DNA of 64,000 bases from Phlegmacium glaucopus (lineage: Eukaryota > Basidiomycota > Agaricomycetes > Agaricales > Cortinariaceae), in contig MU130532.1 in the NCBI GenBank assembly GCA_015039465.1, forward strand, positions 472,265 through 536,264, in the 5' to 3' direction. The translations under genes were made by a program, and so were the position numbers. The notes under the pieces were generated by a model. It saw only the letters and a program-made list of their open reading frames with translations. It had not been told where the DNA came from and searched no databases. Each line of letters begins with the position of its first letter. Positions within the stretch are counted from its first letter, which is position 1. Of this stretch, positions 1 to 11,850 are shown in pieces.

Positions 1-3000
1 ACCAATCAAAGATGAAATAGCAAGATGGGCATCAACCAACTGATCTGAGCATGTATCTTGGTGACCGGGGAAGACCAGCTTTCGTAGAGTTGATTGAGAA
101 CATTGACGTAAGGCCAATAACCAAGGTTCCAGAGCCACAGCCTCAGAAGATTCAAGCCTAGAGTTCTCTGAATCGCCAGGCAGTAATCGTGGTATCATGA
201 GAGCGATAACTTGGAAAGGAGAAGACCGGAACTCTGTATGTTCATCAAACTGATTGGCGTCTAGAGCAATGACTTCTAGGGATAAGACAATATTATCTAT
301 GAAGGCTAATTAGTAGGCCTCAAATGCTAAACAAAAGAACAGATTGGATACCTTCAGGATTCTGAGCATTAATATGAGCGATGGACAAAGGTTTGATTAC
401 GCCCACGTCTCGAATCAGCACCCAGAGAGGATCATCGTCAGAAGATGACTTAGATTGGACCAGTAGAACAAGATCAGTGAAAACAAACGCATGAACAGGT
501 ATACATTGTGAGGAGACATCGACAACAGATTGAACGTCTCCAACAGATGCCGCTTCCTTACCAGACAGAGACGATTTACTGCGAGAACGTTTCCGAAGTG
601 GTAGACGAGAGAACCAAGAAGATTTTGCCGCTGGGTTAGGAGAAGGAGAGCCACCAAAAGTTGTTGTAGGCTTCGAAGAGCTAGATGGTTTCCTAGATTT
701 GGCAGAACCAGATTTCTCAACATCATAAGCCCAGTCGCTTATATTATCTGCCAGATAACTTGATCGCTGAGATTCACCAATATTCTTGCTTCCAGATCCA
801 GAATTCCTTTTGGCTCGAGGAGTGGGTGCACGATCAGAGACGACTAGACCCAGAGGACCAGAATGCAAGAGTCGTCGGTCTCGAGTTGCCAGTTGACTAG
901 AAGCCGACAAGCCCTGTATCCGCGTTGAGAAACGTTTGATTAGATTATACTCATCTTCACGAATCTTGACTTCTGTCATGACTTTGATGACCAAGTCCGT
1001 AGAACGAGAAAGTGAGAAAGTCGACAAGTAATCTGGGTGCGTCTTTGAGGTTAAGTCCAGCAATCGCTAGAGAGAAGATGTCAGCTGTTTTGGAGGACTT
1101 TCATGGAGAATAGGAAGAAAGAAAAGCCTACTGAGAACAAGATCTGATAGGCGGAAAGTCGATGTACAGGTAGCATTAGCAGTCCTTCAAAAGTCCAGCC
1201 TTCGCATTCTGAAGTCCCTTCTTGAAGATTAATGAACTGTCCAAAGTCACTTTCACCACCTGTCATAAGAAACAAAATCTCCCCAGACACATCAGGAAGT
1301 CTGATCAGATAAGGCTGATACACTTCAGCCTTGAGGACAAAGCAACGAAGGGACTCCGATACACGATCCGTGGTTGGAGATTGGGTATCGCGTGCTGAAC
1401 ATAGAGAATGGTAGATCTGTTCATGCAGATTGACTATATCGTCAAACCAATCCAGCAGTTTCGCAACATTACGTGGCACGCCTGTTATCCACGACCTGCT
1501 ACTCTCCACACGAAGAGGGAGTATAAATTGTCGCATGCAGATATGAAGAAGACGGATTAAGTTCTCTTCTGTCTCAAAAATCTCTTGGATAACAGCCTCC
1601 CTTGTCCTGAAAACCTTTTGGGAGATGTCAGGAATATCCTTGGCTGGGGTAGCCGGGCCCAGGCGCCGCATGGAGTTTTCGCCGTGTTTATCGACTACCC
1701 CGTGTTTCTGCTGCGCTACTTCAGGCGGTCGGTCTTCATAAGTCGACGAATCGCTCAATGTCGGAGAAATCACGCTCAAACGTGGAGGAATGCCATAAAC
1801 CTGCTAAGAAGTCGTCGATATCAGTTTAAAAACGTTGAACTGGAAAGACAAAATTGAATACCTGATGACCCTTACGTCCCTTCATTGAGCCGCTGCTAAG
1901 TTCGCGGAATAAGCTCTCAGCACCTATACTCAGCTCATCACAATTATCTTGCTCCTGCCAAACCGACTCGCTGAGAAACGACAGGTCGCTGTCAGTATGT
2001 GATAGCTGTTGTTGGTGCTCTGCTTTGTAATGGAATTCGTCCGATTCGGAGGGTGGAATACCAAATGCTTGACGTGCAGCGGCGGACCGGTATCGTTGAG
2101 CGAGGGCGGATGCTTCAGTATGTGCATGGGCACTTGGTCGTCGGTGATGTGCGTAATGTGCTTGTGATTGGAAATCGTCGGTGCCATCCGAATATCCCTC
2201 ATCTTCGCTACTTCGGTCAACTGGACTGTTTTGTTTATAGAAATTTGGTCGATGGGGTAAATCGGGAGGTGGAGATGGTACTCTTTTGGGGGGAGCAGGG
2301 GACTTGACAGATGAATTACGGTTCTTGATAAGTTCGCGAAGGTTCTTTGGAGATGTATGAGAAGGATGAGATGTTGGTGAGGCATGGCGTTGACAAGAGC
2401 GTGACCGTGGTGGAACGATTGGGACGTGACCGTCATCTTCAGGAGAAGCGAGTATTTTTGGGGCACAGCTGGAGCTACGGCGTCGCTCATTCTGATGTCG
2501 ACGGATAGAGCGACTTTCGCGCTCCAACCACTCTATTCCAGGATCATGGCTTACGTTTCCCTCTTTTTTCGTGGATGTGGGGGAATTTCGGAAATGCTTG
2601 GAAGGGAGGTCCAAGGGATCATAACCGCTCTGTGATGGTGAAACTTCCAAATCGCCCAGATCCGATATGATATCCATGAAAGCTGCTCTTCTTCTTGCGT
2701 GGTCTGCATCTGCTCCATAACTCTTCCGACATGACTCCTGACGGTAGGTTGGATTGTCTGAGTAAGTCGATTCCACCGATTCCGATGCTGGCAGGGAAAA
2801 CCGGAGGGTTTTCTCTTGTATGGCAGAACGAAACAGGAATGTGTCTCCTCGGACGTTTGTCGGCTTACGTTCAGTTGAATTGATCTCTCTTTTTGAGCCG
2901 TGGGGAAAAGACAATCCCAGACCAACAGCACTTCCGGAGCTATAGTTCGTAGGCACTGTAGAGCGTCCACGATGCACCCTGATATCTGGGTCAAAACTTT

Positions 3001-4283
3001 GATCTTGATTAGGGACAACTTCACTTTCTGAACCAGAACTGGGAACAAAATCTTCAGCATTAGTGACTGTGAGTTTGCGTTTATCTCGTGACCCTGTATC
3101 GTAACGGCCCTCCACGTTAGAATCGTCCATGGTATTTCCACGATAAGAACCATCCATTCTGAGCTTTGTGCGAGGACGAGGAATATTGGACTGAAATGAT
3201 CTGCTATCTGCAGGCATACGTGACGACGACGTCTCGGCACTTGGTGGGTTTTGCGATTCTTCTTTACGACTGGTACGATTGGTCCGAGAATTCGATTGAG
3301 GAAACTGCTGCGTATTAGATGTATCTTCGGCTTTGGGATCCTGTAAACCGAGATTAACAAGGTTTGATGATCAAGACAGGAAAGAGAACCTTGAAGCTCC
3401 ATTTACGAGAGACTTTATCAGCATTAGAAGACTGAGTGCCAGAATCCTTTCGACTAAGTAGATTTTTAACGCTTTTGAACGAAGAAGTTGCTATCGATGG
3501 GGTCGTGGCTGAAATATCGGGCGTAAATAACTTGGGTGCTGGCGATCGAAGGGACGATTTCAGGGCAGATTTTACAGGAGTTTTTGCACGTGGAAGATGG
3601 TTCCCCGTAGTTGGCGTTGTTTGGTTAGAATACATACGGGAAACGTTGGGCGTAGTCAGTTCGTTAGCAATTGGACTATAGCGATGTTTACTGAGCAAGT
3701 TGGCAGATTTGGTGTGGGTATTGTGTTGTGTTGGTGTAGTCATTGGTTCGGGCGAGATACGTTTTCGTTGTTTACGATGCTTATGTTGCCCATCATCAAG
3801 ATAGTCTGGAACCGAGTTGAAGGAGGCTGAAGGAGGGCGAGTCATTCGATCTATTGTATCCCTTAAAGATGGTAAAAGGTGTGTTTCCAAGTCAGGAATA
3901 CCCGCTCTTGAAGTCTCTTGCCTCAAGAGTGGATTCATCCTTAGAGCAGGGAACTCTTCGACTGAGTTTATTTCGAAAGATGACTCTGAGTCTGAGATCT
4001 GAGGAGTGCGTGAGATGGGTGTGGCATTCTTGGAGTGTATTCGCGGACTATGATCTCGTCGGTAACTTTTCGGAACTACAGCGTCAATATTTTGCTCGCC
4101 ATGTCTATTTAATAAAGAAGTAGAAAACCCGCCTGCCGCTGCGTAATGCGATGGCGGTAGAAATGGCCGTGGTGTCGCTGGTAGAGGGGGCGCAGGAGAA
4201 CGAGGCTTGTTGCGGACTGTATTTGAACGTACGATGGGATTGAAGATATTTGCCATGATTCTGAGAACCGGCAATACAGTCAA
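1..4283 (-). CDS. RhoGEF (DH-PH domain) protein, 3' end outside window
   Basis: Predicted Rho-family guanine-nucleotide exchange factor, which would activate Rho/Cdc42-type GTPases at the membrane. Exons splice in frame across introns near 3310-3392, 1800-1860, 1065-1105 and 297-351. The first ~770 residues are low-complexity, rich in Ser, Pro and Arg and probably disordered. A DH domain follows (about 1779-1000), opening with TREAVIQEIFETEENLIRLL and containing LLMLPVHRLSAYQILF, the equivalent of the conserved PVQR helix, then LLDLTSKTHPDY. A PH-like domain follows (about 890-200), starting near RLLHSGPLGLV and interrupted by a basic Ser-rich insertion. The frame is still open at base 1, so the C-terminus is missing. 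Start chosen at 4283 (in-frame alternative at 4256). DH identity is well supported; substrate specificity cannot be read. Confidence 0.82.
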
Positions 4284-4901
4284 GGCTCAATTCATGTCGA
4301 AGCAAGATTCCAAAGTTGTACAGGTGAGAAACGGTGCCCAATTTTAAACTCCGATAGTAGCACGTCTCTAGATCATTCAGTCGTTACAAGAGTGCTTTGA
4401 GAAAAATATGTTCCAGCAAGCATGAAAAATAGCTATACCAGTGCTTGGATTTGGAGGCAACATGGAAGATTGACAGTACAATAGCTCGCTCGACTTCGGC
4501 AATCTCTGAAGTCACGTTCTCTCATGTAAGGAAGGAACTCATCTATTATCTTTTGATTATCTTGTATTCAACTATTGCGCTTGTTTTATTGTTTCCATTG
4601 TTACGATGAAATGCCTAATTCCAGAGTCTTATATGCCCCTCAATCTAGTCGGTGGCTCTTTCGAGTACAGCGATCAAATGCGTTAACGACAATGGGCATC
4701 ATGCGGGCTATCGCTTTGTCTCTTGATTCAGCAATTTTGCTTTGACCAGTCAATTTGGAATGGCAAAAGCGCATAAACAACAATGTGCTTACTATAAGCA
4801 GTGGCTTTCTGACTAGTATATAAGGATCCAACGTCGCAACACTTGCTCTCATCGCATTTAACTAAAAACATCCCTCCAAACCCCAGCTTTACTTTTGAGC
4901 C
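4284..4901. promoter_or_regulatory. Divergent intergenic region with TATA-like box
   Basis: Non-coding spacer between the minus-strand RhoGEF gene and the plus-strand gene at 4902. A TATATAA box lies at 4817-4823, about 80 bp before the downstream ATG, and a degenerate TATA-like motif occupies the equivalent place upstream of the inverted copy near 19,900. No other gene is visible here. Confidence 0.5.
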
Positions 4902-7110
4902 ATGTCTTCTGCCAGTGTCCCGATGCGCCTTTGCCGCCCGGATTTCCGCAAAATTCTGAGGAACCTCTCCGACTACCAGAGGGAACTTGGTGCGCTGACC
5001 ATGGACGACATCTATGAAACCATCACCAAGATTGTCGATGACAAGTCCTTGAACGAGACTGATACAGAGCGTCTTGTCGAAAAATACATGGTAGGAGTGG
5101 CACAACCTCAGGAATGCTTGTACGTTTTTCTTATCTTGGTTTTGAATTAACCGAGCTGAGAATTATTCTTTCCTCTCTAGCGAAGCTATAATGCGCGCCA
5201 TTTGGCCCCCTCCTCAGTACGTTTCCTTCACTTCCCATGTCTTTATTTACCTAACAATAACGACACTCTTCAGGAAAACCTACATCATTGTCTTCAATAC
5301 CAAGGTCACCGATCTTGTCTCCACTTCCAAAGACAAGCTCGAACATTTGGTTGAGGACGTCGAACACGCCCTTGGAATCAAGACCACTCACCGTGCAGTC
5401 TTTCAAGTCATCGATTCTAATTCTACCATCGTTATGGACGACGGTCATTTGATTATTGAAAAAGAAGGACGGGCCATTCCACTTCGAGGTAAAATCTGCG
5501 GCGAACTTTCCAATGCCGACTCTGGAGGATCCTATCACGCGAAGCAGGATTCCACTTCAGCTAACCCTTCCAATGCCCTGATCAACGCCAACATAGCCAA
5601 CGACGCTACACAGACCCCACTTTCAGGTGGTCCATCCACTTCTGATCCTCCTGATTCGGTCCCAGGTAGCAGCCATGGGCTCCAACCCCCGAGCTCCGGC
5701 TCCATCGATTCACATTCCGGTTCTGACGATGACGAAGCCCCTTCCCAACACTTCCAGCCGGCTGGAACTGGACATCACCCAGTTTTCGGGTCTTTATTAG
5801 GTAACTCCCTCCCTCTCTTCTATCCATACATCCATTCATACCTTTTTTTGTTTGCAAGGTGGGGCTCCTCGTGGGCAAACTGCTTTGCGCGGACGAGGCA
5901 GAGGTGGTCCTCGTGGACGAGGTTCCGCGTTCACTCAAAGTAGGCTTGAACCATTTCCTCACTTTGCCTTTGCTCAACCTTATAATTCGTAGATCCCGCT
6001 GCGAGCCATCGGAGCATCAATTATTATCCGCCAAGTGGCCGTGAATTGAAAAGAACGTATGCAATGACAGAATTGTCACCTCCTGGTGCTCAGACGATTA
6101 TCTTGGGCCCGTTGCCACCTACCCTCCCCCCTGGCACAAGAATTTCTACTTTGCCTCCTGGACACCCACCTCAGTCTTATGGCCCGGGTGCCATCCCCCC
6201 ATTCTACAATATACCTGGCACCTCGTCAGGTAATTCCGGCTCTGGCACTACTTCTGGAATAACTCAGGAAGCTGCAAGTGCATCAAGCACCCAACCAGTC
6301 GTGTCGGCTCAAAGCCCTGATTCGAGCGAAAGTTCGAAGAAACGCTCTCGTGACGACCAAGATGACGAAGAGGATCGCCCCTTCTCTCGATCACGCATCG
6401 GAGCCCCACCTCAGTCCCCTCCCCCTGATGATACCACCACCTACACAGCCCCAGTTGCTTTCGTCCCGACTAACGATGTTAAAAGCAGCAGCGACAACGG
6501 CAGCCATAAGAAACGCACTCGCGATGCCGTTGAAGAGGATGAGGAAGAAATTTCTCGTGCCTCTACCAGGATGCGCCAGTCGCCTCCTGCTGTTCGCCCT
6601 CGTTACCCATCTCCTACCCCTTCCGACCGTCGTATTGGACGAATAATCGCACCTTTCGGGAGGTCCATCCGCTTTAACCCTCGGCCTTCTCCTGAGGCTG
6701 ATATTGGAACTTTGGGAGCTGCTCGTAATGAAGGCAACCCCCCAGACAACTTGCAGGTGTCATCTTCTGGATCTCAAACACTTCCCTTAGCTTCCTCTGA
6801 ATCCACCTCTACAAGCCGTTCTTCGCAGAGGATCAGAGAGAAGAAAGCCAAAGAAGTAGCCGAGTAGAAATCGGAAATCCTGACTGTTGTTGAACATCCT
6901 CCAAATTCAAAACCCTCTGTTGTGGTCCCAATTGATTTATCCTGTAGATTTATTCCGTACATGTATTCCGGTCCCTCCTGTATCTCTCCATCCCCCTCTC
7001 TGTTCCTTTTTCTTATTACATTGTTACTCCTCACCTCCCAATATTTACTCTCTCCCCCATCTTCATCCAGATGGTCGGACCATTCGAACCGTTGCTGCTG
7101 AACAGCCCAT
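4728..7110 (+). repeat. Left arm of ~2.3-kb inverted duplication
   Basis: The segment from about 170 bp upstream of the gene at 4902 to about 240 bp beyond its stop is repeated in reverse complement at about 17760-19950. Matching is strong in the exons, introns and 3' UTR (for example the shared TTGATTTATCCTGTAGATTT after the stop) and patchy in the promoter. The remaining bases to about 7540 are pyrimidine-rich and contain no gene I can support. Confidence 0.85.
4902..6867 (+). CDS. Uncharacterised nuclear-looking protein, inverted-duplicate copy 1
   Basis: I do not recognise this family. Five exons splice cleanly: 4902-5119, 5181-5216, 5274-5800, 5859-5939 and 5993-6867, giving one open frame of roughly 570 codons. 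The N-terminal ~140 residues look folded, with an alternating hydrophobic pattern around KTYIIVFNTKVTDL and AVFQVIDSNSTIVMDDGHLI. They are followed by a Ser/Thr/Pro-rich linker, an RGG-type tract (RGRGRGGPRGRG, end of exon 4), a Pro-rich stretch, and two basic/acidic clusters of the KKRSRDDQDDEEDR type that could act as nuclear localisation signals. The RGG tract and basic clusters suggest a nuclear, possibly nucleic-acid-associated protein; that is inference only. The copy at 17942-19808 keeps the same intron positions, so the gene model is supported by conservation. Confidence 0.75.
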
Positions 7111-7539
7111 TCCATATTTCCTATTCTTTCTATTCCTGATATCCATATAACTCTTACTTTTATCTTACATCCCATCTCTTTTCCTCTTCCCTTTGGTTAT
7201 CAGTCCTAGTGTTAGTAGTGTACAACTTTTATTTATGAAATTTGGGATGAGAGCCCGAAGCCCTTGGGCTCTCGTCTCAAATTTCATCTTTTTCCCTCTT
7301 TCCCTTGGTCATCCATCCAAACTGTTCTCACTTGGACTCTCATATTGATTTTCCTTGGCCCATTCTCCTTTCTTACTTTTCATATATTTCTTGCGACACG
7401 ATTCATCTATATTGTATCTTTTGTTACTCGCAGCCTGAATTCGCCTAATTGGATTTGTTTAGTAACCCTTCACTTACGATCTCATGAGCACTCAAGTTAG
7501 CTCATTTCCTCAACATACCAATGACTCGAGCGCAACAAG

Positions 7540-8740
7540 GGGGTGGCGGAACGTGGGATTCGTACCAACACTCACTATTTTCTTTTCGTGGATCTGGCTG
7601 ACCACCCCACCAAAGATGCTCGATGCGTCGAAGTACTAAAGCAAGACACCTTGCAAATAATCGAGTTCTGGCAAGTCGTCTCCGTCAGAAGTATCGTTAA
7701 GAGAATGACAACTGATAATATAATTTAAAACTTGAAGGGTATTGGGATCAAATCGTGTTCATGATCTCTGGGATACGCTAGCCAACTCTCCGATCATAAA
7801 TGGCTAGTCCTGGTCGCCACTTATTTACCAGGCGTTTAGGAGAAACCGCGACATCATATCGCCAAAAATAGAATCTTTCTCGAGTTGGCTGCTTCGGACG
7901 AAACGAATTCTCTACCCCTTCTAACACTCCATCTTCGACGAGCTGATTACACTGACCACTGCATGAATCTCGCCGGATGGGGCTCTACCTACACCGGCCA
8001 AAGTTCATTCCCAGAGTTCGCAGAACGTGATAGCTTTATTATTCCCAAAGGTTATTTAAGCAATGTTACAAGACCCGGCGACACCCACGTTGCGAGTTTC
8101 CTCAGAGGAAGAGGGGATCAAATATTATCTGAAACATTGTTACCCAGATGTCGGACAGGTGATGAAAAGAATGAGGGAAGTTGTACACGATTATGAAGCA
8201 TTCCTTCGGAATAGAAGCGGTGGCGGTCGATTGAATTGGGGTTCTCAGAAATATGAGAATTGGGGGGGTCAAAAACATGGCAGAAGAGGCGGGGCGCAGG
8301 ACGGGAGTCGGTTGGGAATAAACTGCTCAAAAGAGTTTTTATTATAACCAATGGCGATAGGGAGTTATTGCAGGAGTTGAAGCAGGCTTTGATGGACGAC
8401 GCGGAACGCTCCAAGATGCCTACATAATGGAGAAACGAATGGTTGGGATTTCGAGTGGACGGGGCGTCTCGACGAGCCGCGATCTTGACTTGGGCCAGGG
8501 GGAGAAACCTGTTAGTCAGGCATTGGACATGTATACCGCCCAAAGATCAGAATTATTTGTTGGGAATGGGGTAAGTCCTTTTCTTTGACGAAGAAGTGAA
8601 AAAGGCTGATCATTTTTAAACCTTTTCGTTCTCGTCTTTGACTGCCAACATCATAATGCTCCGTATGAAAGACAGACGCAACCCATTACAGATTTGGTTC
8701 TGGCAGGTTAGAGAGAGGGTCGCAGCGCGCTGACCACTTT
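7540..8740 (+). pseudogene. Decayed O-fucosyltransferase-like glycosyltransferase
   Basis: Pieces in different frames resemble the C-terminal half of fungal GDP-fucose O-fucosyltransferase-like proteins. From 7885, LPLLTLHLRRADYTDHC and LAGWGSTYTGQSSFPEF match the HxRRGD substrate-loop region. Then come YYLKHCYPDVGQVMKRM in a second frame, IVTNGDRELLQEL, SQALDMYTAQRSELFVGNG and FSSLTANIIMLRM. The frame changes at least three times and in-frame stops occur, for example near 7735. The probable intron after VGNG (donor GTAAGT at 8570) lacks an AG acceptor at the expected position. The 5' half (7540-7880) is barely recognisable. Probably non-functional. Confidence 0.55.
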
Positions 8741-9179
8741 TTATATATATATTCGGTCTGAAATCATCTCCAGGACTTGATTTCTTTCTTTCTACATAAT
8801 CGGCCTGAGGGTAGATTTAATATATTTAGGTATTAAATTCCCCATCTCCCCTATTTATACCCTCACACACCCGCCCCATCGTTGGGCTATGCCGTTTTTA
8901 TAGTACTACACATAGTGCATCTCTGTAGTCGTCAGATCTCCACATTAGAATAGAGCAATTGGTTATGTTGACTGCACATTATTGGTGTCTTTGGTGATAG
9001 TTTGCTGTTGTACTTGGATCTGGCAATTGCCCTGTTTCACAATTATTGCAGGATTATATTATTCCTTCTGGTCAGTCACTCGCTAGGCCAGTGTTGGCAA
9101 GGCAATGATTCATCAAGATTCAATAGTACCTGCCCAAGTCAAGATTTACAAGTGATCAAGGATATTTTTTAAAGCCAAT
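8741..9179. other. No gene seen
   Basis: AT-rich spacer with short direct motifs (ATATATATAT near 8742) and no supported reading frame or RNA gene. Confidence 0.5.
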
Positions 9180-9365
9180 TTATTCAAGTCTAATAGTGAG
9201 ATGAGATGAGATGAGATAGTAATACAATGAGATAATAATAGAGAGATGGGATGAGATAGTAATAAAGAGATGAAATGAGATAGTAATAGAGAGATGAGAT
9301 GAGATAGTAATACATAGATGAAATGAGATAATAATAGAGAGATGAAATGAGATAGTAATAGAGGA
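9180..9365. repeat. Microsatellite/minisatellite of GATGAGATGAGATAGTAATAG type
   Basis: About seven imperfect tandem units of roughly 26 bp built from GAGAT, GAAAT and AGTAATA words. It lies at the 3' end of a broken hypothetical gene. Long reading frames here translate to repetitive YYYLISS/LLLSH peptides and are not genes. Confidence 0.9.
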
Positions 9366-9993
9366 GGGACTGATCCTGGGCCCATGCATGATCATATGGG
9401 GCACTGCCAGAGAATAGGAGACTCTCCTTCAGGTGCTGAGGTGAGTTGATAAATTCATTGGACAGGAAAGGAGTGTCAGGTGTGGAGGGGGGTGGAAGTG
9501 GTTGATTTGTATTCTCCATAGGGAGAGGAATAGGAAGGAGAGAGAGAGTTGGTAGATGATGATGGTGAAGTATAGGATGGAGAATTTGAACCCAAAGTTG
9601 ACCCCCCAACAAGAGATGCCGCTGATGAGAGGGAATCTATGGAAGCATTACGTCTGTGGTAGGCAGGGGCCTTGTTGGGGTTGTTACTTTTCCGACCGAT
9701 GATGGAAGTTTTAGGAGGCAGGGTCATCTTTGCAGATGAATAATCTATCCTTAGAACTGATAGGATACATCAGTGAAGGGAAGCGAGAGATTGAAGATAA
9801 ATAATACACACTGCTGACTGTGTATAGTGGGTGTCCAAGTTAGATTTCTGGAGAGTACTACTGTAATCGCAGCCTGCCCAAGGGCAAGAGAGTTTGCTAT
9901 AAAATAGTAGGCGTCAATCACAATGAGCGGGGGAGGGGACAACCAAACGCACTTGGCACTGGAGTCGTGCTTCTTCTTATGGCGTCTGGCAGG
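9366..9993 (-). pseudogene. Ser-rich hypothetical protein, apparently broken
   Basis: A basic start MPARRHKKKHDSSA (about 9987) and a Ser-rich segment TLPPKTSIIGRKSNNPNKAP (about 9727-9660) lie on the same strand, separated by a possible intron region. The frame of the second segment stops after STPLHT, and a different frame continues with STPDTPFLSNEFINSPQHL directly at a run of six G/C bases (9485-9495). This suggests a 1-nt indel or a missed splice. The frame then runs into the microsatellite. I do not recognise the family, and I could not connect the first and second segments with canonical splice sites in phase. Confidence 0.35.
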
Positions 9994-10194
9994 CATGATT
10001 ATCAAGAGGGGTACGTGCGTATGAGACTGGGGGGGTGCGATGGGTGGACTCGGGAGGGGATGGGATGTTCAGAGTGGGATAAGATGGAAGATGGGAAATG
10101 GAATGGCTAGATAGAGAAGAGCTTTCGCAATCCACGCGCCTTTAAGCATTCTGAAAACTGGTGGATTGGTTTCCCTGCCGACCGTCGGCGCTTG

Positions 10195-10280
10195 TTTTAT
10201 ACAAGGTATAGTAGGTTACAAGGTTACAAGGTATAGTAGATTACAAGGTATAGTAGTTTACAAGGTATAGTAGTAGATTT
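10195..10280. repeat. Short tandem repeat, ACAAGGTATAGTAG type
   Basis: Four to five imperfect direct copies of an 18-22 bp word containing ACAAGGTATAGTAG. It lies in a non-coding spacer (about 10006-10491) in which nothing else is evident. Confidence 0.85.
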
Positions 10281-10491
10281 GAGGGAAGAAAACAAAGAGA
10301 GAGACAAATGCAATCAGGCATGGTCATGGCGACGGTGAGTGGCTCAGTGGCTTATGGGTAACAGTCGTTTAGACCGATAATAGAATCAGATGAATTACAA
10401 ATTGAAATAATACTATAAACCAGGGTAAGTATCTATAAAGTAGTGTTCTGTGTGCCTCTAAACATTAAAGATTTTGGGTACTTCGTGCGTA

Positions 10492-11850
10492 TTACGATTT
10501 GTCAAGGAATAATTCAGGTAAAGTTATCTCCTTCATAGGTTTATATTTACCCATAATCGGCCCTTCAGGAAGGACAAAAAGGTTGTCACAGCCATCGCCC
10601 ACAAAACCCAAGCGGTCCAAGTTGTTAAGATGTTGAAAAAAGTCCCAATTGATCGTGAGCTTCTGCAGACGAGGAAGCTTATGGTACTGGCGAGCGATAA
10701 GATAGTTGCAAAGATCTTCATTTGGCAATGCGTCGCTGATAGCAAGAAGGAAGTGGGAGAGTTTCGGGAAGAGGGGTGCCTCCAGTGGGTCATACAGGAA
10801 AAGAGTAAAGGCAATCGAAGTTGCTGCCCCAATCCCATAAAGAACTAGTGAAGAAAGGTGGTTCAATGACTTGATATAGTCCAACAGTGCCGATGGATCA
10901 TCAGCAGGTAAGTCGTCTATACCAAAAATCTCGAGACGAGTGATGGACGTCCATTGTTTGATGACTTGAAGCAGACCATCCGGATCGAAAGAGAAAACTA
11001 CATCCATGGGATCCGAAACGGTAGTAGAAGTCGGACATGTGACGAAGTCTCGTAGAGTCAACGAGTCCAAAGCCGGGATTATCATAAATTGGAGGAGAGG
11101 AACAATGTCATCATGGCAGATAACAGTGAGGGAAAGGAGTGCAGGAAACTCCAAAGGCAACCGGACGTCCAATGCAGCAGTAATGTCGGGGCAGAAACCT
11201 TGATATTCGAAATGCTGTAGGGTATGGCAAGCGTTGGCTAGTGCATAGTAGATACCGTCCAGGTCAGGTTTATTCCATAAGTGAGTCGTGTCCAAAGTTA
11301 GGGAGGTGAGTCCGGTGGTGTTCCACGAGCCCCAATCAACCAAATTATTATGAAAGATTGGAGGGATAACATGAACATTTTCATCAATGATAATTATCTT
11401 CCTGCTGACACAAAGCCGCGAAGCATTTGTTATCACGGTCTCGAATGCTTCTAAACGGGGCATCGGCATGTCCATCGCCATCCAAAGAAGATTGGCCAAA
11501 AAGCCTGCGCTGGCTTTAACATGCAAGGAACGAAAGCGGTGAGCATACGGCAGAAGTAGTGCCTCCTTCTCCCAGGACTTGAAGTGTCGAGTGGCATGAA
11601 TGGTGAGAGTGATCAGGACTTTCCGAGAGCGCTCAAAGTAAGCCAACGCCAAAAGATGTTGTTGTGAACTGGTGTACAATCGAATTGTGATGTTAGACCA
11701 TATAAGAGGAGAGTTCAGCGCAGCCACACGCCAGCTCTGGGAAACTTGGGAAGCAGCCATTGGGCCTTTGGCAGGATCGCTGAGAGAGACATGTCCAAAG
11801 AGGTACCAAAGTACATCATGAGGAAGTTGCCGAGACGTTGGAATATGCAT
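10492..11850 (-). CDS. F-box protein with leucine-rich C-terminus
   Basis: Single-exon 452-residue frame. The N-terminus LPHDVLWYLFGHVSLSDP followed by SQVSQSWRVAALNSPLIWSNI is the typical mushroom F-box layout (LPxEVL...CR.WR.iA...P.LWS.I). The remainder has spaced leucine/aspartate motifs (LTSLTLDTTHL, LDSLTLRDF, TRLEIFG, LSSLVLYG, LQKLTINWDFF) like degenerate LRRs. Role inferred from family: substrate receptor of an SCF ubiquitin ligase; substrate unknown. Such genes are multicopy and fast-evolving in agarics. No disruption seen. Confidence 0.85.
   Translation of the reverse strand: MHIPTSRQLPHDVLWYLFGHVSLSDPAKGPMAASQVSQSWRVAALNSPLIWSNITIRLYTSSQQHLLALAYFERSRKVLITLTIHATRHFKSWEKEALLLPYAHRFRSLHVKASAGFLANLLWMAMDMPMPRLEAFETVITNASRLCVSRKIIIIDENVHVIPPIFHNNLVDWGSWNTTGLTSLTLDTTHLWNKPDLDGIYYALANACHTLQHFEYQGFCPDITAALDVRLPLEFPALLSLTVICHDDIVPLLQFMIIPALDSLTLRDFVTCPTSTTVSDPMDVVFSFDPDGLLQVIKQWTSITRLEIFGIDDLPADDPSALLDYIKSLNHLSSLVLYGIGAATSIAFTLFLYDPLEAPLFPKLSHFLLAISDALPNEDLCNYLIARQYHKLPRLQKLTINWDFFQHLNNLDRLGFVGDGCDNLFVLPEGPIMGKYKPMKEITLPELFLDKS

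Noticed and set aside
1585..3681. Plus-strand ORFs opposite the RhoGEF gene
   Set aside because: Antisense shadows of well-supported minus-strand exons.
9146..9404. Overlapping frames encoding LLLSHFIS/YYYLISS repeats
   Set aside because: Simple-sequence translation of the GATGAGATAG microsatellite.
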